Positions 36,190-44,570 of a stretch of 64,000 bases of DNA are shown one piece after another. Below the pieces are notes generated by a model. The model was not told where the DNA came from. It saw only the letters and a program-made list of their open reading frames with translations, and made no database searches. Origin of the DNA: CAIZGX01 sp044349305 (lineage in GTDB: Bacteria; Bacteroidota; Bacteroidia; Flavobacteriales_D; Sanyastnellaceae); assembly GCA_044349305.1 (NCBI GenBank), contig JBIKRF010000001.1:1-64000 (forward strand), given 5' to 3'. Position 1 is the stretch's first letter. Each line of letters opens with the position of its first letter. Position numbers and translations under genes: made by a program.

Positions 36190-37181
36190 TTCTTTTCCTT
36201 TAAACGTTTCTTTAATTCTTTTGGTTCAATAACCTCCAAGTCTTTACCATAACTCAAAAGCATAGCTTCTAATTCGTTGTTTACCTTTACAAATAAAGAA
36301 ACATCAGCGGTTTGACAGTCAATCCATGCGACAGGTTTCTGAGAGGGGTGGAGGGGTTTAGTTTCGACGTAATTACCTCTTCCGTTAAGGAAGCGAAGTT
36401 TTATCTCAACCGGAGATTCATTCTCGTAATTGGTCACGCCAATAATATCTGCGAAGTATTCTTCTTCCCAGTCTAATTCGACTTCAAAGTATTTAATACG
36501 CTTCGCTACCTTAAAGGCTACAATGCGATCAAGGGCGAACACGCGAATAGCATCTTTGTTGTTTTCATATACCGCGATTAAAAACCAGCGCTGATTGTAT
36601 TCTTTCAAATATTGCGGATGAACGATTTCTTTGGAGGCTTCATTACTTCCGAATTTTTTGTATTCCAAATGCAATGCTTCATTGCTTTTAATATGTTGGT
36701 ACAATAGAATGAGATGTTCACGTCCTTTCAAATATGGATTAATTCCTAACCCAATTATTTTTCGCTCAATCCGAGTGTTATCTGCTGTGAGTTTCAAAGT
36801 GTCGAGCATATCAATCAGATGGTTCATCTCTGGATTCGAGGAATAGCCTTCTAATAAACCTATGACAGATTGAATTGCATTTATCTGCATGTCGGTAAGC
36901 GAAGAGTTGAAGATGGAGTAGGAGGTATCTTCATATCTGTAGACCCTTTTTTTACCAAATTTTTCTTCAACCAATTCAATACACCAACCTTCATCGCTTT
37001 GCATATATGCTATGTCGTAGCGTAATTGACGGAGTTTGATAATCTCAGCTTTTCCCTCGGTAATTTCAATTCTACGATTGACTTCTTCCAACAATTCATC
37101 AATGGTATAACTACGCATGCTGTTGCGAAAGCATTCGTCAAGTATCCGGTAGCGAAGCATGGGGTTTTTAGTTACAGGCAT
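36186..37181 (-). CDS. WYL-domain transcriptional regulator
   Basis: A 331-residue regulator. It has an N-terminal winged helix-turn-helix (about 5-60, RYRILDECFRNSMRSYTIDELLEEV) and a WYL domain (about 150-225) with REHLILLYQHIKSNEAL, IVHPQYLKEYNQRWFLIAVY (199-205) and DRIVAF. The C-terminal WCX-like domain covers about 240-331. WYL proteins such as BrxR and CapW repress defence operons and respond to nucleic acid or nucleotide ligands. Here it leads the ATPase and PLD-like genes with 4-bp overlap, strongly suggesting self-controlled expression of the module. Confidence 0.93.
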   Translation of the reverse strand: MPVTKNPMLRYRILDECFRNSMRSYTIDELLEEVNRRIEITEGKAEIIKLRQLRYDIAYMQSDEGWCIELVEEKFGKKRVYRYEDTSYSIFNSSLTDMQINAIQSVIGLLEGYSSNPEMNHLIDMLDTLKLTADNTRIERKIIGLGINPYLKGREHLILLYQHIKSNEALHLEYKKFGSNEASKEIVHPQYLKEYNQRWFLIAVYENNKDAIRVFALDRIVAFKVAKRIKYFEVELDWEEEYFADIIGVTNYENESPVEIKLRFLNGRGNYVETKPLHPSQKPVAWIDCQTADVSLFVKVNNELEAMLLSYGKDLEVIEPKELKKRLKEKK

Positions 37182-37224
37182 GTTGAGTTGGTTTAAAAGG
37201 CAATTTAATTATAAATTAACAATG

Positions 37225-37653
37225 TTATCTTTCTGAATTGTTGCTTTTTGTTAGCTCTTCAATTATTTGTCTACATTGCTCAACGTTAAACATTCCAAAA
37301 TGTGCTAATTCTTCAGGGAGTTTTGTGAATTCTTGAAGCCAGGCGTAACATTTGCGTCGGGCCAACTTTTCATTGGGTTTCCCTTTCCATTGCACATCAA
37401 ATAACTGATGGCATTTCTTTCTTAATTCTCTCAGCTCTTTATTGGCAAGACTTCCAGTTGATACCCTTAAGCCATGTTCCCATTTCGATGTGCTATAAGC
37501 ATCGCAAGAGCTAGAACATTTGAACATTTTTATGTGGCCGTAACCGCGACCTGGTCCATATATTTCATCACCTGTTACTTCCAATGATGGAGAGTTACAA
37601 TAAGGACAAAGTTCGCCGCGATTGAATGGGCCGATATCTATATCTTTTTTCAT
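37225..37653 (-). CDS. DUF3268-like zinc-finger protein
   Basis: A 142-residue protein from the ATG at 37653 (MKKDIDIGPFNRGELCPYC). Zinc ligands are CPYC near the start and the CSSSCDAYSTSKW cluster about 35 residues later, followed by a helical tail (ELRELRKKCHQLFDVQWKG...FTKLPEELAHFGMF). This is the layout of the DUF3268 zinc-finger family, found in phages and mobile elements. The function is unknown. In-frame upstream ATGs at 37668 and 37827 add unconserved residues. Confidence 0.75.
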   Translation of the reverse strand: MKKDIDIGPFNRGELCPYCNSPSLEVTGDEIYGPGRGYGHIKMFKCSSSCDAYSTSKWEHGLRVSTGSLANKELRELRKKCHQLFDVQWKGKPNEKLARRKCYAWLQEFTKLPEELAHFGMFNVEQCRQIIEELTKSNNSER

Positions 37654-37987
37654 GTTTGTTGTAATCATTTTATTAATCGTTCCAAATATGCCAAACTTCA
37701 GATTGGCCATCTGCTTTAAGTCTTTTAACAAACCTGTTAAAACTCGATATGGGAGCTCTATCGGATATTGTCCCCGAGCCATAGGTTCCGATACCTGTGA
37801 AGTATGTAATGTCATTTTTTGTTTCAATCCATATAGATCGTTGATAGAAGGTCGAGTTTTTACGAAAACACTTTCCTTTCTTAAAGAAACCGTGTCTGAA
37901 TAGAATGAGGTATAAGATTGCGTTTTTAATTCTTGCTTTCATAGGTTATTCTTTGTCTTTTTTTCGAGTTCTATTTCTTTAAATTAT

Positions 37988-38332
37988 CTAGCGAACCATT
38001 TTCTTTATGTATTCTAATTCGTTTTCATTCAATTCGTAATGATCTGTTAGTTTCTTAAATTCTTCGTCTGACGATTTTTCATTTAACCCCTCTATGACCG
38101 ATGTGAGATATGCAGAGTATACGTTGCTATTCAATTCTCTCATGCAGTCCATGTACCCGGTCTTATATGATTCGAAAGTGTCCATGGTCACTTGGGTCTT
38201 TGGGTAAGATTGAAGTTTTAGGTCTATCCTAAACTCTTCCTTCATTCTGAGATAGCCATAATATCCGCCTATGCCCGAAAAGATAATTGCGCATGTGAAT
38301 CCGATTAGAAAAGATTTTAGGTTTTGTTTCAT
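37988..38332 (-). CDS. Small membrane-anchored protein of unknown function
   Basis: A 114-residue protein with an N-terminal transmembrane helix (about 8-27, FLIGFTCAIIFSGIGGYYGY) and a charged helical domain ending KMVR. No family was recognised. It is isolated, with about 100 bp on the upstream side and 330 bp to the next gene downstream. Confidence 0.6.
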   Translation of the reverse strand: MKQNLKSFLIGFTCAIIFSGIGGYYGYLRMKEEFRIDLKLQSYPKTQVTMDTFESYKTGYMDCMRELNSNVYSAYLTSVIEGLNEKSSDEEFKKLTDHYELNENELEYIKKMVR

Positions 38333-38432
38333 GTTTAAATCTTGTGGTTAATGCAAATGAATGTGGCGTCGTCGAGTTTGTGCTTGCAGTTATTTGCATT
38401 CTATTGGTTGGCTTTAGCTTTTAGGTGCGTTT

Positions 38433-38711
38433 TTATTTGCTATAAACAGATAAAGAACTCAGGTGTCCAGTGCGACTAGAATAAACACCAATTTTTGCAA
38501 CGGAATATGGAATTTCCTTTAATGACCATCTATTTCGGACAATCCAATTTGCCTTTCTCAAACAATGTGTTTTTTGGGTGAATTTTTCAGAGAACTTTGA
38601 ATTGAACTCATTATTAGAATCTAGAAAGTTGATGTAATAGAATTCAACTTGAAATGTTTTGGCGTCTGGACGAAAGAAATAGTCTCTCTTTTTTTTATCC
38701 GATGTTTTCAT
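38433..38711 (-). CDS. Small hypothetical protein
   Basis: A 92-residue product if started at the ATG at 38711, which lies 11 bp after the stop of the rhodanese-like gene. It is basic, with aromatic residues (RDYFFRPDAKTFQVEFYYINFL) and no motif I recognise. A longer reading from 38765 would overlap the rhodanese-like gene. It may be real but is weakly supported. Confidence 0.4.
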   Translation of the reverse strand: MKTSDKKKRDYFFRPDAKTFQVEFYYINFLDSNNEFNSKFSEKFTQKTHCLRKANWIVRNRWSLKEIPYSVAKIGVYSSRTGHLSSLSVYSK

Positions 38712-38722
38712 AAGATTCAATT

Positions 38723-39241
38723 TTATATTTCGAAAGATTCTGTAACATATTGTTTCCCTTTCCAATCAGGATCGAAACCAACAATTAGGTTCAAGACTTT
38801 TACATTGGTATATCCGTTTGCACGAAGCAGATCGAAAGCCTTTTCAACTCTCTCGCAATACTCCAAAGAGCAACATCCGCAATAGACTACGATCTCTTTA
38901 TTTTTAGGTGTGCTGCCCAAAGCCAGCTTTAAATCGGCATATGAATGATCTAGCATGTCGCCAATGTGAATGCTGCCTTTTATGGGAGTGTGTCTGTATG
39001 CCGAAACATTTAGAATTACTGGAATGTTTTTCTTTGAGAGTATGATATTGTTCAGCACCAATGGCTCTATGCGGTATTTGGAATTGGTCAGATATAACGG
39101 TTTTCCATTGGAAGGATTTGGAATAATTTCCAAACTAGAGATAGATCTATTTGATGAGTAGGCGAAAGTGCTTGCGGTAGAAAGAATAATTGCAATGGCA
39201 ATCGCGCCAATAATAGAGAGTTGTTTGATTGTTGTTTTCAT
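38723..39241 (-). CDS. Exported rhodanese-like protein
   Basis: A 172-residue product from the ATG at 39241, which begins a hydrophobic signal/anchor (MKTTIKQLSIIGAIAIAIILS). The C-terminal half is rhodanese-like: HIGDMLDH, the central strand and active loop EIVVYCGCCSLEYCERVEKA with the catalytic Cys position, and the closing NGYTNVKVLN. The CGCC loop with extra Cys residues is unusual and could bind metal or form disulfides. Family members transfer sulfane sulfur; the partner here is unknown. Confidence 0.8.
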   Translation of the reverse strand: MKTTIKQLSIIGAIAIAIILSTASTFAYSSNRSISSLEIIPNPSNGKPLYLTNSKYRIEPLVLNNIILSKKNIPVILNVSAYRHTPIKGSIHIGDMLDHSYADLKLALGSTPKNKEIVVYCGCCSLEYCERVEKAFDLLRANGYTNVKVLNLIVGFDPDWKGKQYVTESFEI

Positions 39242-39311
39242 TTCGTTGAATTGATTGTTTAAAGTTTTACAAAGGTTATATTTATGTTTGCAGAGGTGCT
39301 GCATAGAAAAA

Positions 39312-39974
39312 TTAACGGATCATAAGCATGTTCAGCGCGATACATCTTTTTGCAACTTCTAAGAATTCGTGCTCGTCTGCTTTTACTTGAAAAAGGAGTT
39401 TGTCATTTGAAAATTGATGCGGATTGTATTTGTTGTGTTTCTGGTATTTGGGATCGGCTTCATAGGCTATTATTAATTGTTCCCCTTCATACTTCAGAAT
39501 TGTAGGAAGTCGGTCTAAGCATATGGAGATTTGTGGAATACCATTTTCATCTTCGTCAATTCTGGCGTATTCCCAATAACTCACGTTTTTAATCCATTGA
39601 GGATATTCCGAAAAAGAAAAGGTTATGTATTTAAAGGGGTCTCCGAATGGATTGCGTGCGCCGTATTCGGGCATTAGTTCCTCGTTTTTCTGAGTGTGGT
39701 ACAATCGGTCAATTTGCCCATAAGAGAAGTTTGGTAGTTTTATCTCTCCTTTTTCCACAACCTTTTTTTTGTATGTGCTATTCCCAATGAGTAAATCTTT
39801 GAAGCAGGGGTGTTCGACACTTAAATCTTTTACAGTTTGAAGTGGTAGATAGAAATCACTGATGTTTTCGAGCAACCAGATAACATAATTAGGATCCTGC
39901 TCTAAAATTTGATTTACCGAAAGACCTTTGTGTTTGCCAAAGGCGATTACTGTTTCGAATGTAATTGTTTGCAT
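39312..39974 (-). CDS. ExoX C-terminal-like protein of unknown function
   Basis: A 220-residue protein. Its first 35 residues carry the pattern FGKHKGLSVNQILEQDPNYVIWLLENI, the small module found at the C-terminus of exodeoxyribonuclease X and as an independent domain in Bacteroidota. No exonuclease domain is present. The remainder (about 60-220) is unrecognised but has strands such as YPQWIKNVSYWEYARID. The gene stands alone upstream of a 276-bp spacer. Confidence 0.7.
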   Translation of the reverse strand: MQTITFETVIAFGKHKGLSVNQILEQDPNYVIWLLENISDFYLPLQTVKDLSVEHPCFKDLLIGNSTYKKKVVEKGEIKLPNFSYGQIDRLYHTQKNEELMPEYGARNPFGDPFKYITFSFSEYPQWIKNVSYWEYARIDEDENGIPQISICLDRLPTILKYEGEQLIIAYEADPKYQKHNKYNPHQFSNDKLLFQVKADEHEFLEVAKRCIALNMLMIR

Positions 39975-40219
39975 GGTTAAATTTGTTTGGGGTTGTGAAT
40001 TGAAATGTCAGGGGATGTTATGATTTTGAGGTGTTTACTATTTTTTTTGCAAAGGTTTGGACTTTCTGTGCATGAGTTTTGCATAGATTTAAGGTTTTAG
40101 GAAATTATTGCGAATGAGTATTTTTGAATTCTAAATTCTATGCCAAATTTCTTTCATAGGATTCTGGTGCGCAAGAAATTACAAGCTTGTTAAAGGATTA
40201 CATTGACAGCTTATGATTG

Positions 40220-40227
40220 TAACTTTG
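40220..40227 (+). promoter_or_regulatory. Bacteroidota -7 promoter element
   Basis: TAACTTTG matches TAnnTTTG 23 bases before the ATG at 40251. The surrounding spacer 39975-40250 shows nothing else I can name. Confidence 0.45.
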
Positions 40228-40250
40228 TTTCGTAATAAAAAAAATAAAAA

Positions 40251-40922
40251 ATGACAATTTTCTTATCAATTGTAGGCATCGCTATTTTGCTTTTTATTAT
40301 TTCCTTGTGTATATCAAGGAGTAATAATGCCGGTGATAATTATTACCATGAAGACACTAACTATTATGCGCTAAAAAAAGTGTTTTTCGCGCCTAGTGTG
40401 AGTGATTTTGATAGGTTAGATAGAATAAAGGTCAGTAAAGTATTTGGTGTTTTAATAGAGTCTGAAAAGCAATTTGGCGAGAAAATTCTTTTTGCCACAT
40501 ACATCAATGGGTATGCTGGATTTTATAGAAATAGCGGTGGGGGATGTCTTGCAGGTAAATGGTATACTAAAGATGATCAAAATGTTCAGCATGACATACA
40601 GCGTACTTTTGGAAGAAATGAAAATGCAACGGAATTGTTATCAAAGGAATTCAGAGAAAAATCGGCGGCCTTTACAAGTTTAGCAAATGATTATTTGAGT
40701 CAGGCTTTGCCGGAGAATGGTTGGCATAATAGGAAACGAATGGTTACATTTTGGTTTTTGACTGAAGAAGGACCATTTCAATGGCGAGTTCCGCAAGTCT
40801 TGTTGTATAATTCCGAATTCAAAGATTTGGCTGTTTCTGCAAATGATATTATTTCAGATTTAAGGAATTCAGAAGAGTGTTTGAGAGAAGATCCCTTGCG
40901 GGGTTACGAATTGAAATTGTAA
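40251..40922 (+). CDS. Membrane-anchored protein of unknown function
   Basis: A 223-residue protein with a transmembrane helix at about 3-22 (FLSIVGIAILLFIISLCIS) and a soluble domain rich in aromatic residues (ATYINGYAGFYRNSGGGC, NGWHNRKRMVTFWFLTEEG). No family was recognised. A consensus -7 element precedes it. Confidence 0.68.
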   Translation: MTIFLSIVGIAILLFIISLCISRSNNAGDNYYHEDTNYYALKKVFFAPSVSDFDRLDRIKVSKVFGVLIESEKQFGEKILFATYINGYAGFYRNSGGGCLAGKWYTKDDQNVQHDIQRTFGRNENATELLSKEFREKSAAFTSLANDYLSQALPENGWHNRKRMVTFWFLTEEGPFQWRVPQVLLYNSEFKDLAVSANDIISDLRNSEECLREDPLRGYELKL

Positions 40923-41100
40923 ATGATTTTGTACTGAAATTATTCGAGTAGAGTTATACTTTGCAAGGGAAACCAAAGCGTCAAGATTGTCAATTTTCAT
41001 TCAAAGCATATCACAAAAAATATCGAATATATCTTTCAAAATAATTTCGGTGCAAAATGTAAATCATTGCAAATTCAAAGGGTACAGCGGTTTTCCTGCG

Positions 41101-41130
41101 GTAAACGGCAGTAAACGGTTGTAAACGACG
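41101..41130 (+). repeat. Three near-identical 10-bp tandem repeats
   Basis: GTAAACGGCA, GTAAACGGTT and GTAAACGACG follow each other without gaps in the spacer between the 40251 and 41175 genes. The shared core GTAAACG every 10 bp suggests a protein-binding array. The rest of the spacer (40923-41174) shows nothing else I can name. Confidence 0.55.
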
Positions 41131-41174
41131 GTTGGAAGGGAGTTTACTTCGGTAGATGAAAATACACCATTCGG

Positions 41175-41792
41175 TTAGTTAAACATCTCCAATCTTTTCT
41201 CCATAAAGAATACAAACCAATCGTGGTAATTTCTATATGTATGCCATTTTGTGCTTCTTCGAAGAATCCAGTTTTGAACTTGATCCACTTCTTCTGCGGA
41301 GGTAATTCGTGACGGAAGAAATTTGCTGAATGTAGGTTGCATGAATATTTTTGAAACTTGAAGACTTTGGAATTCGGTGCTTTCATCGTTTTCGAAAAAG
41401 CATTCTTCCACAATGAATTTTTGATTCGAATCGCCGCCATGAATAACTATGTATGCTTGCTCCAAAATAAGATCGAGTTCGGCGTAGATGTCATCTTCGA
41501 AAACAACCAACCGATATCCCCATGCTCTTCCGACTTGTGTTTTGAACTCATCGTCGAGAATCAACTTCACAGAAGCCTGAAGTGGAATTGAGCTGAGCTT
41601 TCCTTCTTTTTCATTCAGGGGTAAGTAGCATTTCGCAGCGACAATTTTGTCGGGCATAGGTTCGGCATGAAAGCCCATTTTTTCGAAACGAACGCGACGC
41701 GTCCAAGAGAGTGTTGAGGTGTTTTTAGACATTGAATGAATTGTGTTAGTTAACACATCCGTTCCAACATAATATGCTTCGAGGTTTAACAT
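41175..41792 (-). CDS. Hypothetical protein
   Basis: Up to 205 residues. The ATG at 41732 (MSKNTSTLSWTRRVRFEKMGF) is a plausible alternative start giving 185 residues. The body has strands such as GYRLVVFEDDIYAELDLILEQAYIVIHGG, an acidic patch and a C-terminal WHTYRNYHDWFVFFMEKRLEMF. I cannot name a family. It is a single gene, divergent from the HAD-phosphoribosyltransferase pair. Confidence 0.6.
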   Translation of the reverse strand: MLNLEAYYVGTDVLTNTIHSMSKNTSTLSWTRRVRFEKMGFHAEPMPDKIVAAKCYLPLNEKEGKLSSIPLQASVKLILDDEFKTQVGRAWGYRLVVFEDDIYAELDLILEQAYIVIHGGDSNQKFIVEECFFENDESTEFQSLQVSKIFMQPTFSKFLPSRITSAEEVDQVQNWILRRSTKWHTYRNYHDWFVFFMEKRLEMFN

Positions 41793-42225
41793 TTGTTTTG
41801 ACTGTTAGTCCTCATCGTTTTTACCACCGTGGCTTGTTCTGCTCGGTTGGTGACATTTCTGTCGTCTGGATGATGGTGCAAATGTAAAGGCGATTTTTTT
41901 CTATTTCCAAATTTCTTTTTTGAATGGACCCGCGTCACTGAAGAGTTTGAATTACTTTCTCGAAAGCTGTGTTTGCAACATGTATTAGAATTGTATTTTT
42001 TTGAAATGGAATTTAGAATTTCGTTGAAATCTTCTGAGGTAATTGAAGTTAGATTTTTTTTGAAAAGGAGTTGGGATAGGTTAGAATTTATTAAATCACA
42101 CAACCACTTTTTATTACCTTTAACTAAACGAAACAAACTTTATTCGATACAACTCTATTGGTTGTTTGGTGTTAGTTTGGGGCGTGAAAGTGAGTTCGTG
42201 GCAATCTTTAAATACTATAAACCAT
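41793..42225. other. 433-bp spacer with no supported gene
   Basis: A gene-free stretch between the hypothetical gene at 41175 and the ShosTA-like pair. Short open frames on both strands overlap here but lack composition or motifs that support them. It should contain the promoter of the HAD-phosphoribosyltransferase gene; TTTG-rich sequence occurs at about 42165-42180, with no clean consensus. Confidence 0.5.
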
Positions 42226-43500
42226 ATGATAATACTCCTAGATCTAGACGGAACTTTGACAGACACAGCTCACGAAAAGTTCAAACAATTTAAGGACGGC
42301 AAACAACAAACCGAAATTTCTGACATTCCTATAATTCCAGGAGCAAAAGAGTTTATAGCAGATATTCAAGCTATGGGACATATGCCAATTATTATTTCCG
42401 ACAGCCATCCTGACTATGTAAACCTAATTGCAAGAGATGTTTTTCAAATTCCAGCTTTGAGTTTAACGGATAAACCAAACATTGAGAAAACGTCGAATTA
42501 CATTCAATCAAATCAAGACCTAAGAGATCTATTTGTAAATAAAGATAATTTTATTATGGTTGGTGATAGTTGGCTTGACATCGAACTTGGGCGAAGACTA
42601 AATATTACAACAATTCTAACAAAATTTTATGTTGCTACAAGTATTGAAGAGCGCGATGGAATTGGACAAGAACTGAAACCAATAAAAATGGGGGCGACTT
42701 ATTATGCTAAAACATATGAAGATGTAAAACAAATAATAAGTAATCCAAAGCAAAGCCTCTTGGCACTAGAAGCTATCTTTCAGGGCGAAGAATCTGAGAA
42801 TATGGTTAGATTTCTAACTCGATATTCAAACGGAAATTTCATCGCATTTAGATGTTTAGCAAGACAAGAAGACGGCGAGTGCGATAGATTTGCAAGAGCA
42901 GACAAATATTATCAAATTGATAATCCTGAAAGAAGCCACGATTTTATTTCCAAACTAGCACAATCCGTAACAAAGTATTTAAAGAGAGTTGAAAGATATC
43001 CTCAATACAAATGGGATTACTTAACGTATGTTTCAGACAAGAAAACAACAACTCCGGCCAACAAAATGAAGGAGATTTTTGATCTGGTAAATTCTAGTTT
43101 CAATAAAATCAAATTGTTTGAATGGTCAGACGATGTAGAAGGCAGCCTAAGAAATCAGCCAAATTATCAAACAAGACGAGATTTTATTTCCAAATATTTA
43201 AAAACAATAGAAGATATTGATCTTGAAAACAAAAGTGTTATTGTCATTGATGATCAATTCACATCATCAGCAACGGCGCATGAAATTTCTCAACAATTGA
43301 GAAATAGGGGGGCAAAAAACATCCTTTTTGTAGCATTATTCTATCTAATTTTACCAATTGAGAGTAAGGCTTGTCCTAGGTGTGGTAAACTTTTAAAAAT
43401 CAAAATAAAAAAGATAGATGGAAGAAAATTTTATTCATGTTTATTACCAGAATATAGGGGGGATGGTTGCGGATATCTTGAAAATATACCAAATCAATGA
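42226..43500 (+). CDS. HAD hydrolase-phosphoribosyltransferase-zinc ribbon fusion (ShosT-like)
   Basis: A 424-residue fusion, started at the ATG at 42226 so that the HAD motif DLDGT is at 6-10. The HAD part (about 1-190) also has MVGDSWLDIELGRR. The phosphoribosyltransferase part (about 190-370) carries the PRPP loop VIVIDDQFTSSATAHE (about 340-355). A C-terminal zinc ribbon (CPRCGKLL...CGY, about 383-420) resembles topoisomerase zinc fingers. A phosphoribosyltransferase toxin paired with a DprA-like antitoxin is the ShosTA layout. The stop overlaps the DprA-like gene by 4 bp. Confidence 0.88.
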   Translation: MIILLDLDGTLTDTAHEKFKQFKDGKQQTEISDIPIIPGAKEFIADIQAMGHMPIIISDSHPDYVNLIARDVFQIPALSLTDKPNIEKTSNYIQSNQDLRDLFVNKDNFIMVGDSWLDIELGRRLNITTILTKFYVATSIEERDGIGQELKPIKMGATYYAKTYEDVKQIISNPKQSLLALEAIFQGEESENMVRFLTRYSNGNFIAFRCLARQEDGECDRFARADKYYQIDNPERSHDFISKLAQSVTKYLKRVERYPQYKWDYLTYVSDKKTTTPANKMKEIFDLVNSSFNKIKLFEWSDDVEGSLRNQPNYQTRRDFISKYLKTIEDIDLENKSVIVIDDQFTSSATAHEISQQLRNRGAKNILFVALFYLILPIESKACPRCGKLLKIKIKKIDGRKFYSCLLPEYRGDGCGYLENIPNQ

Positions 43501-44471
43501 TTGATAATAATAGAATAATAGGAATAATAGCACTCCGTGAATTAGATAAGATCGGACCAGCTTTTGTGAAAAAAAATATTTCGAAAGGCAGCTTTGAAAC
43601 TTCTAACATTATTAAAGAAATAAAAGAAATCTTAAATGCTAATAATAAGCATTTTGATGATGATACAATAGATGATGCGGTAGAAAGGGCAAAGGCAATT
43701 GCATTTAAATGCGAAGAAGAGGGCATAACAATTGTCGAGTATACAAGTGATGCCTATCCAGCTCTTCTAAAAGAAATTAAAGACCCTCCATCCGTTATTT
43801 ATTGTAAGGGAAACCTTGATTTGCTTTACAATAAAACAGTCTGTATTATTGGAACAAGAGAGCCAAATGAAAATGCTGTTATTATTTCGGAGAGAGTAGG
43901 CTCTTTTTATTCAAATTCAAGTTGGGCAATTTGCAACGGCCTAGCAGAAGGAGTTGATAATTTTTCTGTTAAATCAAATGATAAAGTTCGAAATAAAGTT
44001 ATTGGTATTTTAGCAGGTGGACTTAACTACAATACGAAGAACACATTGCTCAAAAAGACAGCTGAAAACGCTGAACAGACAATTGGAAATGGCGGACTAT
44101 TAATTTCAGAGATACCGCCAGACATAAGGGAAGATACTTTCACAGTTGTAAAATCTTGCAGAATTCAGGCAGGCCTTTCTAATGGACTAATTTTAATACA
44201 AAGTTCATTGGACGGTGGTTCGCGTTATACGACAAAAGCTTTTTGCGAAACCCGTAGACCAATAGCTGTTATTAATCCAGTTCCAAAGGACTTTGATTTG
44301 CCTGCTTATAGCGCTAACAAGGAGGTTATTCTGAATAAGAAGAGAGGACTTTCTAAATTCGCAGAATTGAAAGAAGACAAAATTTTAGCTTCAAATATCT
44401 TCGTAATTAAAGCAAAGGGTGACTATGCCGAATTTGAAGATTTAATGATTTCAATACAAAAATGGATATGA
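43497..44471 (+). CDS. DprA/Smf-like Rossmann-fold protein (ShosA-like)
   Basis: A 324-residue protein of the DprA family. The Rossmann core includes VCIIGTREPNENAV, ICNGLAEGVDNFS, VIGILAGGLNY, LLISEIPPD, and the dinucleotide-binding RIQAGLSNGLILIQSSLDGGSRYTTKAF. N-terminal SAM-like helices precede it. Unlike competence DprA, the gene is paired by a 4-bp overlap with a phosphoribosyltransferase gene, the arrangement of ShosTA toxin-antitoxin defence systems, where the DprA-like partner neutralises the toxin (from memory). Confidence 0.87.
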   Translation: MIDNNRIIGIIALRELDKIGPAFVKKNISKGSFETSNIIKEIKEILNANNKHFDDDTIDDAVERAKAIAFKCEEEGITIVEYTSDAYPALLKEIKDPPSVIYCKGNLDLLYNKTVCIIGTREPNENAVIISERVGSFYSNSSWAICNGLAEGVDNFSVKSNDKVRNKVIGILAGGLNYNTKNTLLKKTAENAEQTIGNGGLLISEIPPDIREDTFTVVKSCRIQAGLSNGLILIQSSLDGGSRYTTKAFCETRRPIAVINPVPKDFDLPAYSANKEVILNKKRGLSKFAELKEDKILASNIFVIKAKGDYAEFEDLMISIQKWI

Positions 44472-44570
44472 TAAAGCAGGGCAGCAGCTTTACTTAAACA
44501 TTTACATTTGAATTTATCTTGTTCATCGTAAGTCTCATGTTGGTGCCCTTTAAAACGGAATAGCACTTAA

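Noticed and set aside
41786..42136. Minus-strand open frame in the spacer before the ShosTA-like pair
   Set aside because: The first half looks somewhat protein-like, but the second half is low-complexity and unlike any coding pattern. It could be a decayed gene, but I cannot support it.
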